A DNA stretch of 34,679 bases from Verrucomicrobiota bacterium. GTDB lineage: Bacteria; Verrucomicrobiota; Verrucomicrobiia; Verrucomicrobiales; DEV007. Location: positions 1 to 34,679 of the forward strand of contig DAOUQC010000055.1 of NCBI GenBank assembly GCA_030625775.1, read 5' to 3'. Position 1 is the stretch's first letter; every line of letters begins with the position of its first letter. This document shows positions 6,450-15,384 of this stretch, one piece after another. Below the pieces are notes generated by a model, which worked only from the letters and a program-made list of their open reading frames with translations, was not told where the DNA came from and did no database searches. The translations under genes were made by a program, and so were the position numbers.

Positions 6450-8378
6450 ATGAAAAAATACATACTGTATGCGATCACGCTGATCATCGGATTGGTGGTA
6501 GGCGCTTTTATATTCGGCGGTGGGAAAGAAGTCGGTGATAGCGGGGCGATGTCGCATCAGCATGCTAAGTCGACGGATTCCACCAAGTGGAGCTGCCCGA
6601 TGCATTCGCAAATACAAAAATACAAACCTGGCAAGTGCCCGATTTGCAATATGGATCTCGTTGCACTGAAAAAGGCTTCAAAAAAGGTGCTGGGGCCGCG
6701 GGAATTGGTGATGTCCCAGGCGGCAAAAGATCTGGCACGTATCACAACGGTGGAAGTGAAGCGACAACTCGTTGATGCGAGAATTGAACTGGTGGGTAAG
6801 ATCGACTACGACGAAACCCGCACGAAGACCATTGCCGCCTGGTTTCCTGCTCGGATTGATCAGTTGTATGTCGACTATACCGGTGTCGATGTGAGGAAGG
6901 GGGATCATCTGGCTTACGTTTACAGTCCCGAACTCTTAACTGCCCAACGTGAATTGATCAGTGCGATCAAATTTAAATCGACGGACATTGATACAATCAA
7001 AGACAAATTGCGCCTGTGGGGATTATCAGAAGAAAAAATACGTTCCATTGAAGCAAAGGGGAAGATTGATGATCACATGGACATCGATGCGCCATTTGGT
7101 GGTATCGTGATTCATAAGGGAGTTGCCGAGGGAGATTATGTGAAAACCGGAGAGCCCTTGTTCAAGATCGCTGATCTTAGCAAAGTGTGGGTTCAATTGG
7201 ACGCTTACGAATCTGATCTGCCGTGGTTGAGATATGGGCAGAAAGTTGAATTCAAGGCAGAGGCGGTGCCGGGAAAAGTATTTGAAGGCTTGGTGACGTT
7301 TATATCGCCAATTCTGGATCCGAAAACACGAACGGTTAAGGTTCGGGTGAATGCGGATAATGCTGACTTTGTTCTGAAGCCGGAAATGTTTGTGCGCGCC
7401 ACCGCTTTTGCAACTCTGGCCGGAGGAGGAAAGGTGATCTCCCAGGACCTGGCGGGGAAATGGATTGGTCCGATGCATCCCGAGGTGCTGCGCGATAAAC
7501 CCGGCAAGTGTCCGATTTGCGGAATGAAACTGGCGAAGGCTGAAGATTTGGGATACTCCGTTGCCAAGCAAACAGCAAAACCACCGCTGGTGGTGCCTAC
7601 CTCAGCAGTGTTGAAGACCGGCAAACGCTCGGTGGTTTATGTGGAGGTTCCCGAAGCCGAGGAGCCGACTTATGAGGGGCGGGAGATTCTGGTGGGGCCG
7701 AGAGCGGGAGGGTTTTATATTGTCGAAGAGGGTTTGATGGAGGGGGAGCGGGTTGTGACCGAAGGGAGTTTCAAGATCGACTCAGCCCTCCAGATTCTGG
7801 CCAAACCCAGCATGATGAATCCGGAAGGCGGAGGAAGTGGTGGAGGACATGATCATGGCGGGATGAAAAAAACGGGTTTGGAAAAAATGGATCACTCGGA
7901 AATGAAAATGACCACTTATGAAGTGTCAGATGAATTCAAAAAACAAGTGGTGCCATTATTTGATGAATTTTTTAAAGTGCAGTCAGCTCTTGCCAATGAT
8001 GATTTGAAAGGTGCGACCGGAGCGACGGAGGCGATGCTTAGAGCTTTGGGTGGAATAGATATGAAGCTTCTTAAGGGAGATGCGCACATGGCATGGATGG
8101 GTGACGTCTCGTCAATCAAGGATGATATCGGAAAAATAGCCTCAGGGAAAGACATTGGAGCGCTGCGGAAGACTTTTGAAAACTTGTCCAAAACCATGAG
8201 CAAAGTCGCGATGAGTTTTGAGATAAAATTCGACATGCCTGCCGTGATTGTACATTGCTCGATGGCCTTTGATGGCAAGGGGGCGAATTGGTTGCAATCT
8301 GGGGAAGACGTGCGCAATCCCTACTTTGGCAAGGCGATGGGTGCTTGTGGTGAGGTGAAGATAGCGTTGGGGAAATAG
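6450..8378 (+). CDS. RND periplasmic adaptor (CusB-like) with two metal-binding domains and a DUF3347 tail
   Basis: Protein of 642 residues, much longer than E. coli CusB (about 407). In order: N-terminal membrane anchor (5-24); a first heavy-metal-binding domain at 47-73 (WSCPMHSQIQ ... GKCPICNMDL); the adaptor core (about 105-320; barrel-sandwich GGIVIHKGVAEGDYVKTGEP and beta-barrel segments); a second heavy-metal-binding domain at 337-363 (KWIGPMHPEV ... GKCPICGMKL) inserted before the membrane-proximal part; a Gly/His/Met-rich linker at 457-488 containing GGGHDHGGM; and a DUF3347 domain at about 495-640 ending HCSMAF ... NPYFGKAMGACGEV. The CPMH/CPICxM motifs and DUF3347 Cys/Met/His positions point to Cu(I)/Ag(I) capture and hand-off to the pump. 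In the second domain the first Cys is replaced by Gly (GPMH). It is co-directional with the outer-membrane and pump genes. Confidence 0.92.
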   Translation: MKKYILYAITLIIGLVVGAFIFGGGKEVGDSGAMSHQHAKSTDSTKWSCPMHSQIQKYKPGKCPICNMDLVALKKASKKVLGPRELVMSQAAKDLARITTVEVKRQLVDARIELVGKIDYDETRTKTIAAWFPARIDQLYVDYTGVDVRKGDHLAYVYSPELLTAQRELISAIKFKSTDIDTIKDKLRLWGLSEEKIRSIEAKGKIDDHMDIDAPFGGIVIHKGVAEGDYVKTGEPLFKIADLSKVWVQLDAYESDLPWLRYGQKVEFKAEAVPGKVFEGLVTFISPILDPKTRTVKVRVNADNADFVLKPEMFVRATAFATLAGGGKVISQDLAGKWIGPMHPEVLRDKPGKCPICGMKLAKAEDLGYSVAKQTAKPPLVVPTSAVLKTGKRSVVYVEVPEAEEPTYEGREILVGPRAGGFYIVEEGLMEGERVVTEGSFKIDSALQILAKPSMMNPEGGGSGGGHDHGGMKKTGLEKMDHSEMKMTTYEVSDEFKKQVVPLFDEFFKVQSALANDDLKGATGATEAMLRALGGIDMKLLKGDAHMAWMGDVSSIKDDIGKIASGKDIGALRKTFENLSKTMSKVAMSFEIKFDMPAVIVHCSMAFDGKGANWLQSGEDVRNPYFGKAMGACGEVKIALGK

Positions 8379-8382
8379 AACA

Positions 8383-8410
8383 GGATTAAGAGTTGGAAGT
8401 CAGGGATCGG
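8383..8410 (+). repeat. 7-bp degenerate tandem repeat (four units)
   Basis: GGATTAA, GAGTTGG, AAGTCAG and GGATCGG follow each other in phase (roughly RRRTYRG) in the 46-base gap between the CusB-like and CusA-like genes. The divergence is high, but the periodicity matches the repeats at 463-490 and 16417-16444. Confidence 0.4.
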
Positions 8411-8424
8411 AATTTTTCGCTGAG

Positions 8425-11400
8425 ATGGAAAAAGAATATACAACAGATTCAGAAACGGAAGCGGGGCCTGTACCGCTGTTGAATCGCATCGTGCGTTTTT
8501 GTCTGGAGAACAAGTTGATCGTTTTTCTCCTGCTGCTGATGTTCATTGTGGGTGGAGTCATGGTGGCTCCCTTTGACTGGAATACAGGCAGATTACCGCG
8601 TGATCCGGTACCGGTGGACGCGATTCCTGATATTGGAGAGAACCAGCAAATTGTTTTTACAGAATGGATGGGGCGATCACCGCAGGATGTGGAGGATCAA
8701 ATCACCTACCCTTTGACCGTGGCCTTGCTGGGGATCCCGGAGATCAAGACGATCCGCTCTTATTCGTATTTCGGATTCTCTTCTATTTATGTGATTTTTA
8801 AAGAGAAGCCGGAGTTTTACTGGACGCGAACCCGGATTCTGGAAAAACTCAACAGTTTACCTGCCGGAACCCTGCCGGAGGGGGTGTCGCCCTCTCTCGG
8901 TCCTGATGCCACTGCACTTGGACAAGTATTTTGGTACACGCTGGAAGGTCGCGATAAGGATGGTAATTCGGCTCCGGGTTGGGACCCTCAGGAGTTGCGT
9001 AGCATCCAGGATTGGTATGTGCGTTACGGATTGATGGCGGTGGACGGAGTTGCTGAGGTCGCTTCGGTTGGAGGTTTTGTGAAGGAGTATCAAATCGATG
9101 TCGATCCCGATGCGATGCGTGCTTACGGCGTGAATTTGGATATGGTTTTTAATGCGGTGCGCAATTCCAACCTCGATGTAGGAGCGCGCACCATCGAGGT
9201 GAACAAAGCTGAATACATTATCCGTGGTTTGGGCTTCATCGAGAACCTGGATGACTTGCGTCAAACGGTTGTCAAAGCGAGCGGCAATGTTCCGATCACA
9301 CTTGATCAGATTGCCACTATACAGAAGGGGCCGGCCCTGAGGCGTGGGGCTCTGGATAAAGAAGGTGCCGAAGCCACAGGTGGAGTGGTCACCGTTCGAT
9401 ATGGGGCAAACCCCTTGGCGGCGATCCAGGGAGTTAAAGAGAAGATCAAGGAGCTTGAGGCGGGTTTACCGGAGAAAACTCTGGAGGACGGTCGGATCAG
9501 CAAAGTGACGATCGTGCCATTCTATGATCGAACGGGATTGATCAACGAAACTCTGGGCACCTTGAACACGGCTTTGAGCGAAGAAATCATGGTGACCTGC
9601 ATAGTGGTTATTCTTATTGTGCTGCATCTTCGCAGTTCATTGCTGATTGCCATGATGCTACCGATGACGGTGTTGGTGACTTTCATCGCGATGAAACTTT
9701 TCAAGGTCGACGCCAACATTGTTGCCTTGTCAGGTATCGCGATTGCAATCGGGACGATTGTCGACATGGGGATTGTCGTCTGCGAAAATATCCTGAAGCA
9801 TCTGGAGCGAGCTAGTCCAGGAGAGAGCCGTCTTGAAATAATTTATCGCGCTACCTGTGAGGTGGGCAGCGCGGTGCTTACAGCGGTAATGACGACGGTT
9901 ATTAGCTTCCTTCCCGTATTTTTTATGATCGGGGCAGAGGGGAAGATGTTTCGACCACTTGCTTTCACAAAGACGTTTGCGCTGATTGCATCGATCATTG
10001 TAGCGCTGACTTTGATTCCGCCGATTGCCCATGTGTTGTTTTCCGATCGTAAAGGTAGGGGATCCTTGTTGAGTAAGGTATGGCCCGTGATGATGATCCT
10101 TGTTGCCGTGAGTCTGCCCTTCTTTGTAGACTGGATCCAGTGGTGGATGAGTGTGGTGGTGGTGATTTTGGGGCTTTACCAGATATTGCAGCGCAAGCTT
10201 CCCGAGGCCTTGCGGGTAAAAATTGTCTATGCTTTTAATTTCCTGGTGGCCTTTATGGTGGCGATCATGCTGGCCAATCACTGGGCACCACTGGGACCCG
10301 AGAAGGGTATTTATAATGTTGTGTTTGTCGTGGGGCTGATTGGTGGATTGCTTTTGTTTTTCATGGGGTTCATGAAAATTTACGCATCCTTGCTGGGTTG
10401 GTGTTTGAGGTATAAACACGTTTTTCTGAGTGGGATTGTCTCTCTGGTTGTGGTGGGAGTCGTGATCTGGTTGGGCTTGAATCGCGTGTTTGGCTTTATG
10501 CCGGAGTTTGCCCGGAACAACCGGGTCTGGATCACGGCATCGGAGATGTTCCCGGGATTAGGTAAGGAGTTTATGCCTGCTCTGGATGAGGGTTCTTTCC
10601 TCTTTATGCCCTCGACGATGCCTCATGCTTCGATCGGGGAAGCGATGGATGTGATGCAGTTGCAAGACAAGGCTATCAAAACGATTCCGGAAGTGGAAAG
10701 TGTTGTGGGAAAACTGGGACGGGTTTCCAGTTCTCTCGATCCGGCGCCTATATCGATGTTTGAAACCATCGTGCTCTATAAGTCTGAATACATCAGTAAT
10801 AAAAAGGGGGAACGGTTACGTTTTCGATTTGATAAAAAACGCAGTGAGTATGTGAGGGATGAAGGAGGGAACTTGATTGCTGATAAACGAGGACGTCCTT
10901 ATCGTCAGTGGCGGGATGAGATACGATCGCCGGATGATATTTGGGATCAAATTGTCGAGGTGACGGAATTGCCGGGAACCACTTCGGCGTCCAAGTTACA
11001 GCCAATCGAGACGCGGTTACTCATGTTGCAGACAGGGATGCGGGCGCCGATGGGCTTGAAAGTATATGGCCCTACTTTGGAGGCGATCGAAAAAGTGGGC
11101 CTGGATATTGAGCGTTTACTAAGAGAGGTGCCGGCAGTTGATGCGCCCACAGTGTTTGCCGACCGCATTGTGGGAAAACCCTATGTGGAAATCGATATTG
11201 ATCGCAAAGCGATTGCCCGATACGGCATCAGCATCAAGGATGTGCAGGACGTGATCGAGGTGGCCGTCGGGGGACGACAGATTACGATGACCGTGGAGGG
11301 ACGGGAGCGATACCCGGTTCGTGTGCGCTATCAGCGGGAACTGAGAGACAGTATCGAAAGTCTGGGGGGAATTTTGATTCCGGCGTCTGATGAAGCACAG

Positions 11401-12234
11401 ATTCCTATGCGCCAACTGGCGGAGATCAAATATATAAGGGGGCCACAGGTGATCAAGAGCGAGGACACTTTCAAGGTCGGCTACGTGGTGTTTGATATGA
11501 AAGAAGGTTTTGCAGAGGTAGAGGTGGTGGAATCCGCCAAGCGATTTTTGGAGAATAAAATTGAGTCAAAGGAATTGGTGATTCCGAAGGGAGTGAGCTA
11601 CAAATTTACCGGTAACTATGAAAATCAGATTCGTGCGGAGGGGACCCTGATCAAAGTGGTACCCTTGGCTTTAATACTGATTTTCATTGTCATTTATCTG
11701 CAGTTCAAAAGACTGTCGACCACCTTGCTGGTATTCTCTGGCATCTTCATGGCCTGGTCGGGTGGTTTCATCATGATCTGGTTGTACAATCAGCCTTGGT
11801 TTCTTGATGTGGATATTTTCGGGGAGAATTTGAGGCAACTGTTTCAAATTCGTCCGATTAATCTGAGTGTGGCGGTGTGGGTTGGCTTCCTTGCTTTGTT
11901 TGGGATTGCTACCGATGACGGGGTATTGATGGGGACATATCTCAAGCAGTTGTTTGGGGAGAGGAAACCGAAGAGTATCGAGGCTATTCGGGCGACGACG
12001 ATTGAGGCGGCAGTGCGTCGCAACCGACCTGCGATGATGACAACGGCGACGACTATTCTCGCCTTGTTGCCGGTGCTGACATCGAGCGGGAGAGGTTCGG
12101 ATGTGATGATTCCGATGGCGATACCAAGTTTTGGAGGAATGCTGCTGGCGGTGGTGACGGTGTTGGTGGTGCCGACACTTTATTGTTGGATCGAGGAGCG
12201 TAAGGTGAGAAGAGGGGGGGGCGCAGTCGAATGA
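8425..12234 (+). CDS. cusA: Heavy-metal RND efflux pump (CusA-like)
   Basis: Inner-membrane proton antiporter of 1269 residues, the engine of the tripartite pump. HME-RND hallmarks are present: NRIVRFCLENK start, PVDAIPDIGENQQIVFTEW, GRSPQDVEDQITYPLT, a TM4 motif GTIVDMGIVVCEN with the proton-relay Asp at residue 447, and LGKEFMPALDEGSFLFMPST in the second half. It is about 220 residues longer than E. coli CusA (about 1047). Two visible insertions explain most of this: residues about 545-650, rich in hydrophobic helices, and a charged insertion at about 785-845 in the second periplasmic porter domain (KKGERLRFRFDKK ... RGRPYRQWRDE). The LLMLQTGM segment aligns with the E. coli region that carries a metal-binding Met. 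Near the 3' end is an 8-G run (12214-12221). Confidence 0.93.
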   Translation: MEKEYTTDSETEAGPVPLLNRIVRFCLENKLIVFLLLLMFIVGGVMVAPFDWNTGRLPRDPVPVDAIPDIGENQQIVFTEWMGRSPQDVEDQITYPLTVALLGIPEIKTIRSYSYFGFSSIYVIFKEKPEFYWTRTRILEKLNSLPAGTLPEGVSPSLGPDATALGQVFWYTLEGRDKDGNSAPGWDPQELRSIQDWYVRYGLMAVDGVAEVASVGGFVKEYQIDVDPDAMRAYGVNLDMVFNAVRNSNLDVGARTIEVNKAEYIIRGLGFIENLDDLRQTVVKASGNVPITLDQIATIQKGPALRRGALDKEGAEATGGVVTVRYGANPLAAIQGVKEKIKELEAGLPEKTLEDGRISKVTIVPFYDRTGLINETLGTLNTALSEEIMVTCIVVILIVLHLRSSLLIAMMLPMTVLVTFIAMKLFKVDANIVALSGIAIAIGTIVDMGIVVCENILKHLERASPGESRLEIIYRATCEVGSAVLTAVMTTVISFLPVFFMIGAEGKMFRPLAFTKTFALIASIIVALTLIPPIAHVLFSDRKGRGSLLSKVWPVMMILVAVSLPFFVDWIQWWMSVVVVILGLYQILQRKLPEALRVKIVYAFNFLVAFMVAIMLANHWAPLGPEKGIYNVVFVVGLIGGLLLFFMGFMKIYASLLGWCLRYKHVFLSGIVSLVVVGVVIWLGLNRVFGFMPEFARNNRVWITASEMFPGLGKEFMPALDEGSFLFMPSTMPHASIGEAMDVMQLQDKAIKTIPEVESVVGKLGRVSSSLDPAPISMFETIVLYKSEYISNKKGERLRFRFDKKRSEYVRDEGGNLIADKRGRPYRQWRDEIRSPDDIWDQIVEVTELPGTTSASKLQPIETRLLMLQTGMRAPMGLKVYGPTLEAIEKVGLDIERLLREVPAVDAPTVFADRIVGKPYVEIDIDRKAIARYGISIKDVQDVIEVAVGGRQITMTVEGRERYPVRVRYQRELRDSIESLGGILIPASDEAQIPMRQLAEIKYIRGPQVIKSEDTFKVGYVVFDMKEGFAEVEVVESAKRFLENKIESKELVIPKGVSYKFTGNYENQIRAEGTLIKVVPLALILIFIVIYLQFKRLSTTLLVFSGIFMAWSGGFIMIWLYNQPWFLDVDIFGENLRQLFQIRPINLSVAVWVGFLALFGIATDDGVLMGTYLKQLFGERKPKSIEAIRATTIEAAVRRNRPAMMTTATTILALLPVLTSSGRGSDVMIPMAIPSFGGMLLAVVTVLVVPTLYCWIEERKVRRGGGAVE

Positions 12235-12448
12235 AGTGAGACAGGCAACCTGAAAGGTCAGCAAAGCGTCCAAATGAACACTGATGAAGAAGAGGGTCTC
12301 GCAAAGTTGCAAAGATAGTAGGGGAAGAAAAATTTGGAAAAGAGTGAAAAAAAGATGAAGAGATGGAGAAGTTTGAAACTATCATGAGGAAGGAGATGGC
12401 CTGCGGTGTTGTATGAAATTTGATAAATAAAACTAAATAAACAAGAAA

Positions 12449-12865
12449 ATGAAAAAAATATTAATTACAATCATCGGTGTCTTGTTTGCCTGTGTTGTGT
12501 CACCTGGGGCAGCAGAAAAGGAGTCTTTGCTGGTGGTATATACAAAAGTATCCAAGGCATTGAGTCAGGATGATCTAGCGGCAGCAAAAATGGCGGCAGC
12601 CACCATCGTGGCAGATGGAGGAGATAGTTCATTGGCTGAATCAGCCAAAGAGCTTTCTAACTCCAAATCCCTGGATGAAGCCCGCAAGAACTTCAAAATC
12701 CTGAGTAAAAAGGCGATCAAGTTGGCTAAAGGGCAGGAAGGTTTCTACTTGATGCATTGCCCGATGGTCAAGGGTGGCGGCGGTGATTGGCTACAGACCA
12801 GTAAGAAGGTGGCCAACCCCTATTTTGGCGCCAGCATGTTGACTTGCGGCGGGATCAAAAAGTAA
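12449..12865 (+). CDS. Secreted free-standing DUF3347-like copper-binding protein
   Basis: Protein of 138 residues with a signal peptide (ILITIIGVLFACVVSPGAA) and a helical domain ending YLMHCPMVKGGGGDWLQTSK followed by NPYFGASMLTCGGIKK. This ending matches the C-terminus of the CusB-like protein in the same window (HCSMAF ... ANWLQS ... NPYFGKAMGACGEV), including His, Cys, Met, the NPYFG motif and the last Cys-Gly, so the two are duplicated modules. DUF3347 proteins are thought to bind Cu(I)/Ag(I); this one probably serves as a diffusible periplasmic metal carrier in a CusF-like role, which is inference. The 214 bases before it are purine-rich with no gene or clear terminator that I can see; it may be expressed from its own promoter. 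Confidence 0.82.
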   Translation: MKKILITIIGVLFACVVSPGAAEKESLLVVYTKVSKALSQDDLAAAKMAAATIVADGGDSSLAESAKELSNSKSLDEARKNFKILSKKAIKLAKGQEGFYLMHCPMVKGGGGDWLQTSKKVANPYFGASMLTCGGIKK

Positions 12866-12978
12866 GGACAAAGCAAAGATCTTTTCCCAAACAGAGCTGG
12901 CCAGGTTTACCCTCGGGTCGTAGTTGTGTTGGAAGGTAGAAGGGGGGGGAACCACTGATATGAAGAAGGGGATTTAAG

Positions 12979-14841
12979 ATGATAGATAGGAAAATGAAAA
13001 ACATCATTATTGTTTTGTTGGTTTTACTAGGGATCCAAATGCCACTGCAGGCAGCGCCTTTGGATAGCTGTCACATTGTCGACGCCAAGTGGCACCACGT
13101 TCGTAATGTGGAGCCGCGGGAGTGGTCGCATCATCCAGAGAAGGCGGAGGCGAAGGAGTTGGTGGTGGAATTTGATTTGGCGGAGCCGGAGAAGTTTAAG
13201 TTGATTACGCTGAGGCAGAAGGAGACGCAGCAGGTTTGGGTGGTGGTTTTAAATGATAAAAAGATAGGGACCCTGATTCGTGATCATAATCATCTGGAGC
13301 ATGGGATTGCGATTCCGGTGGGATTGTTGAAAAAGTCTGGCAATCGTTTGGTGATCTCGACAAGTTCGGAGAAACCGGACGATATTCTTGTGGGTGAGTT
13401 TGTGCTGAACAGCACTATTCAGACGGAGTTTGAAGGATCGCTGGATGCTGAGGCTCTTTACAAAAAGCGTGGATATCGCTCGCCGCGCCCGGAGTATGGG
13501 GCGGAGTTGAAATTGAGTTGTGTGGATGCGGATTCAGGGGAGGCGATTCCAAGCAGGTTCACTATTGTTGATGCAAAGACAGGTGCTCTGGTATTGCTTG
13601 GTGCGGAATCGAATGATCGTCAGGCGGTAAGGGCAGGTGTGGTCTATTCGCTTGATGGGAAATGCTCGGTCAAAATTGCAGCCGGTCGATCATACCAGGT
13701 TTACGCGGGCCGTGGATTTGAATACGGGCTGGCGTCGGCAAATGTGAAACTCAAACAAGGGGCCAAGGAAAGTGTGAATCTCAAGATTCGGCGTGAAGTT
13801 CCAACGCCGGGTTTGGTTGCCAGTGATACGCATTTGCATACCTTTGAGTTTGATCGTCATGGGGATTGTGATCTGAGTGAGCGTCTGCTCAGTGTTGTTG
13901 GCGAAGGGATTGAGCTGCCGATATCCACAGGGCATGACAAACATATCGACTATCGCAAGGAAGCGGATCGACTGGGCGTGTCACGCTGGCTCACTCCAGT
14001 TATTGGTTGTGAGGTCACCACTAAAGAGGGGCACTTCAATGTTTTTCCGATTGCGAATGCTGATGTGAAACCGGCCCAACATAAAGAGCTTCCCTGGGCG
14101 GAGGTTTTCAAGAACATTTATGCTACGCCGGATGTAAAGGTTTGCATTTTGAATCACGGTCGCGATTTGCACGGCAAGCTCATTCCGCTGGGTCCAAAAA
14201 CCTTCGATGCTGAAAAAGGCATTTTCCTCGACGGACGCGAACTTGAAGCCAACGCGATGGAGTTGATCAATTCGGGTGCTCATATCAGTGACCCGATGCA
14301 AATCGTGCGTGATTGGTTTGCACTGGTCCGCAGTGGGCATAAGATTGCGGGTATCGGCAGCAGCGACAGTCACACCGTGAATTTTGCGATACCTGGGCAG
14401 GCGAGGACTTATGTGGAGTGCGCCGATGAAAATCCTGGCAAACTGGATGTCAAAGTTGCGATCGATTCCTTTGTTAAACAACGGACTTGGGTCAGCTTTG
14501 GTTTGTTGGCTAGACTGGATAAAACAGAGGAAGGAAAGTTCAAGGCGAAGGTGCTGGGGCCGAGCTGGAGTCAAGCCAATGAGTTGAAAATTTTCCGCAA
14601 TGGAGAAGAAGTGAAATCGATACACATTTCTGAGTCAGCGGGTAAAAAGCCAGGGGAGAAAATGACCGCGATTTTTTCCTTGGATGATCTCGATGCAAAG
14701 CCCGACGACTTCCTTTGTGCCGTTGCGACGGGGCCGGGTATCACTGGAGTCTGGTGGCCGGGAATGGTGCCTTACCAGCCGACCTCGCCAGACTGGAAGC
14801 CGTTTGTGATGGGGATCAGTCCACTGGTGTGGGTGAAGTGA
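12979..14841 (+). CDS. CehA/McbA-family PHP-type metallohydrolase, secreted
   Basis: Protein of 620 residues with an N-terminal signal peptide (MKNIIIVLLVLLGIQMPLQA then AP). An N-terminal beta-rich region (residues about 30-270) precedes a PHP-like metal-binding domain. Metal-ligand motifs run in order: SDTHLHTFEFD (near 281-291), STGHDKHIDYR, GCEVTTKEGHFNVFP, CILNHGRDLHGK and GSSDSHTVNF (near 458-467). This HxH, Asp/His, Glu, His and DSH series is typical of the PHP superfamily and the CehA (carbaryl hydrolase) group; substrates of most members are unknown. The C-terminal part (about 510-620) appears to be a beta domain. ATG 12979 follows AAGAAGGGG; ATG 12994 (MKNIII) is an alternative. It lies 113 bases after the DUF3347 gene and may not be functionally tied to metal efflux. 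Confidence 0.85.
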   Translation: MIDRKMKNIIIVLLVLLGIQMPLQAAPLDSCHIVDAKWHHVRNVEPREWSHHPEKAEAKELVVEFDLAEPEKFKLITLRQKETQQVWVVVLNDKKIGTLIRDHNHLEHGIAIPVGLLKKSGNRLVISTSSEKPDDILVGEFVLNSTIQTEFEGSLDAEALYKKRGYRSPRPEYGAELKLSCVDADSGEAIPSRFTIVDAKTGALVLLGAESNDRQAVRAGVVYSLDGKCSVKIAAGRSYQVYAGRGFEYGLASANVKLKQGAKESVNLKIRREVPTPGLVASDTHLHTFEFDRHGDCDLSERLLSVVGEGIELPISTGHDKHIDYRKEADRLGVSRWLTPVIGCEVTTKEGHFNVFPIANADVKPAQHKELPWAEVFKNIYATPDVKVCILNHGRDLHGKLIPLGPKTFDAEKGIFLDGRELEANAMELINSGAHISDPMQIVRDWFALVRSGHKIAGIGSSDSHTVNFAIPGQARTYVECADENPGKLDVKVAIDSFVKQRTWVSFGLLARLDKTEEGKFKAKVLGPSWSQANELKIFRNGEEVKSIHISESAGKKPGEKMTAIFSLDDLDAKPDDFLCAVATGPGITGVWWPGMVPYQPTSPDWKPFVMGISPLVWVK

Positions 14842-14868
14842 GGGGGAAGAAAACCGCGAATAGTTTTC

Positions 14869-15237
14869 TTATGGCAGGCCCTTTAAGCCCTGACGATAGC
14901 TTTGCCAAATTTTAGCTAAATAGTGCCCGACAATGTATGAATTTATCGCTAGGATTAAGAAAATTCCCCAGCACCTAGGTAATGATTCGGGTGGCATTAA
15001 TAGTAAGGATAGGTAACCCAGTGGAAATGCAAAAATCCAAAGAAAAAATTCTTCTATAACCTGTGCTGTCGAAACAATGCAGGAGGTGGGTTTATAGGGG
15101 AGATTAAAACTTTGAAGGATGCTTAGCAACTTGTTAAAAAAGTAAAACCCAACTATAAAAAAGTGAATAAGGGAAATGCGGCCACCTAGTGAAATTTGTT
15201 TTGGGTTCAGAGTTTTAATAAAATGTGGGCTTGGCAT
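14869..15237 (-). CDS. Small hypothetical membrane protein, low GC
   Basis: Predicted protein of 122 residues with three hydrophobic segments: SLIHFFIVGFYFFNKLLSIL, FFLWIFAFPLGYLSLLLM and IFLILAINSYIVGHYLAKIW. I do not recognise a family. In favour of a real gene: coherent hydropathy, a Lys/Arg-containing cytoplasmic-type start, co-orientation with the operon upstream of it on this strand, and no competing frame. Against: its base composition is clearly poorer in GC than its neighbours and I see no strong ribosome-binding site. A hairpin terminator at 15299-15330 separates it from the isomerase gene, so it should have its own promoter. It could be a recently acquired gene. Confidence 0.55.
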   Translation of the reverse strand: MPSPHFIKTLNPKQISLGGRISLIHFFIVGFYFFNKLLSILQSFNLPYKPTSCIVSTAQVIEEFFLWIFAFPLGYLSLLLMPPESLPRCWGIFLILAINSYIVGHYLAKIWQSYRQGLKGLP

Positions 15238-15298
15238 TCTGTATTTGCTTTGTCAAAATTTTATCAATATTTGATTGAGGTGGCTAGCTAGAAAACAA

Positions 15299-15330
15299 AA
15301 GAAGCCGCACTCTTTCGAGGGCGGCTTCTT
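15299..15330 (-). terminator. Hairpin terminator of the dhaK-dhaL-lsrF-like operon
   Basis: Perfect 10-bp arms AAGAAGCCGC (15299-15308) and GCGGCTTCTT (15321-15330) with a 12-base loop. Read on the minus strand, the stem ends in TTCTTTTGTTTT, a T-rich tract typical of Rho-independent termination. It lies 54 bases past the stop codon of the isomerase gene. Confidence 0.85.
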
Positions 15331-15351
15331 AATTTAATGATTTCTTATTAG

Positions 15352-15367
15352 TCCCGCGGCCGCGGGA
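15352..15367. repeat. 16-bp perfect GC palindrome
   Basis: TCCCGCGGCCGCGGGA is a perfect 16-bp palindrome without a loop, 17 bases past the isomerase stop codon and upstream of the terminator on the minus strand. A zero-loop palindrome is a poor hairpin but could bind a dimeric protein, or may be chance. Confidence 0.4.
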
Positions 15368-15384
15368 TGCATTCGTAGTTCTCT

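Noticed and set aside
9730-10419. Long minus-strand open frame (229 codons) opposite the pump gene.
   Set aside because: His/Gln-rich composition with no family pattern; it is the antisense of conserved membrane helices of the CusA-like protein.
12235-12448. Small peptide frame (14 codons) or regulatory RNA in the purine-rich gap.
   Set aside because: No ribosome-binding site, hairpin or conserved motif could be seen; only strand-biased composition.
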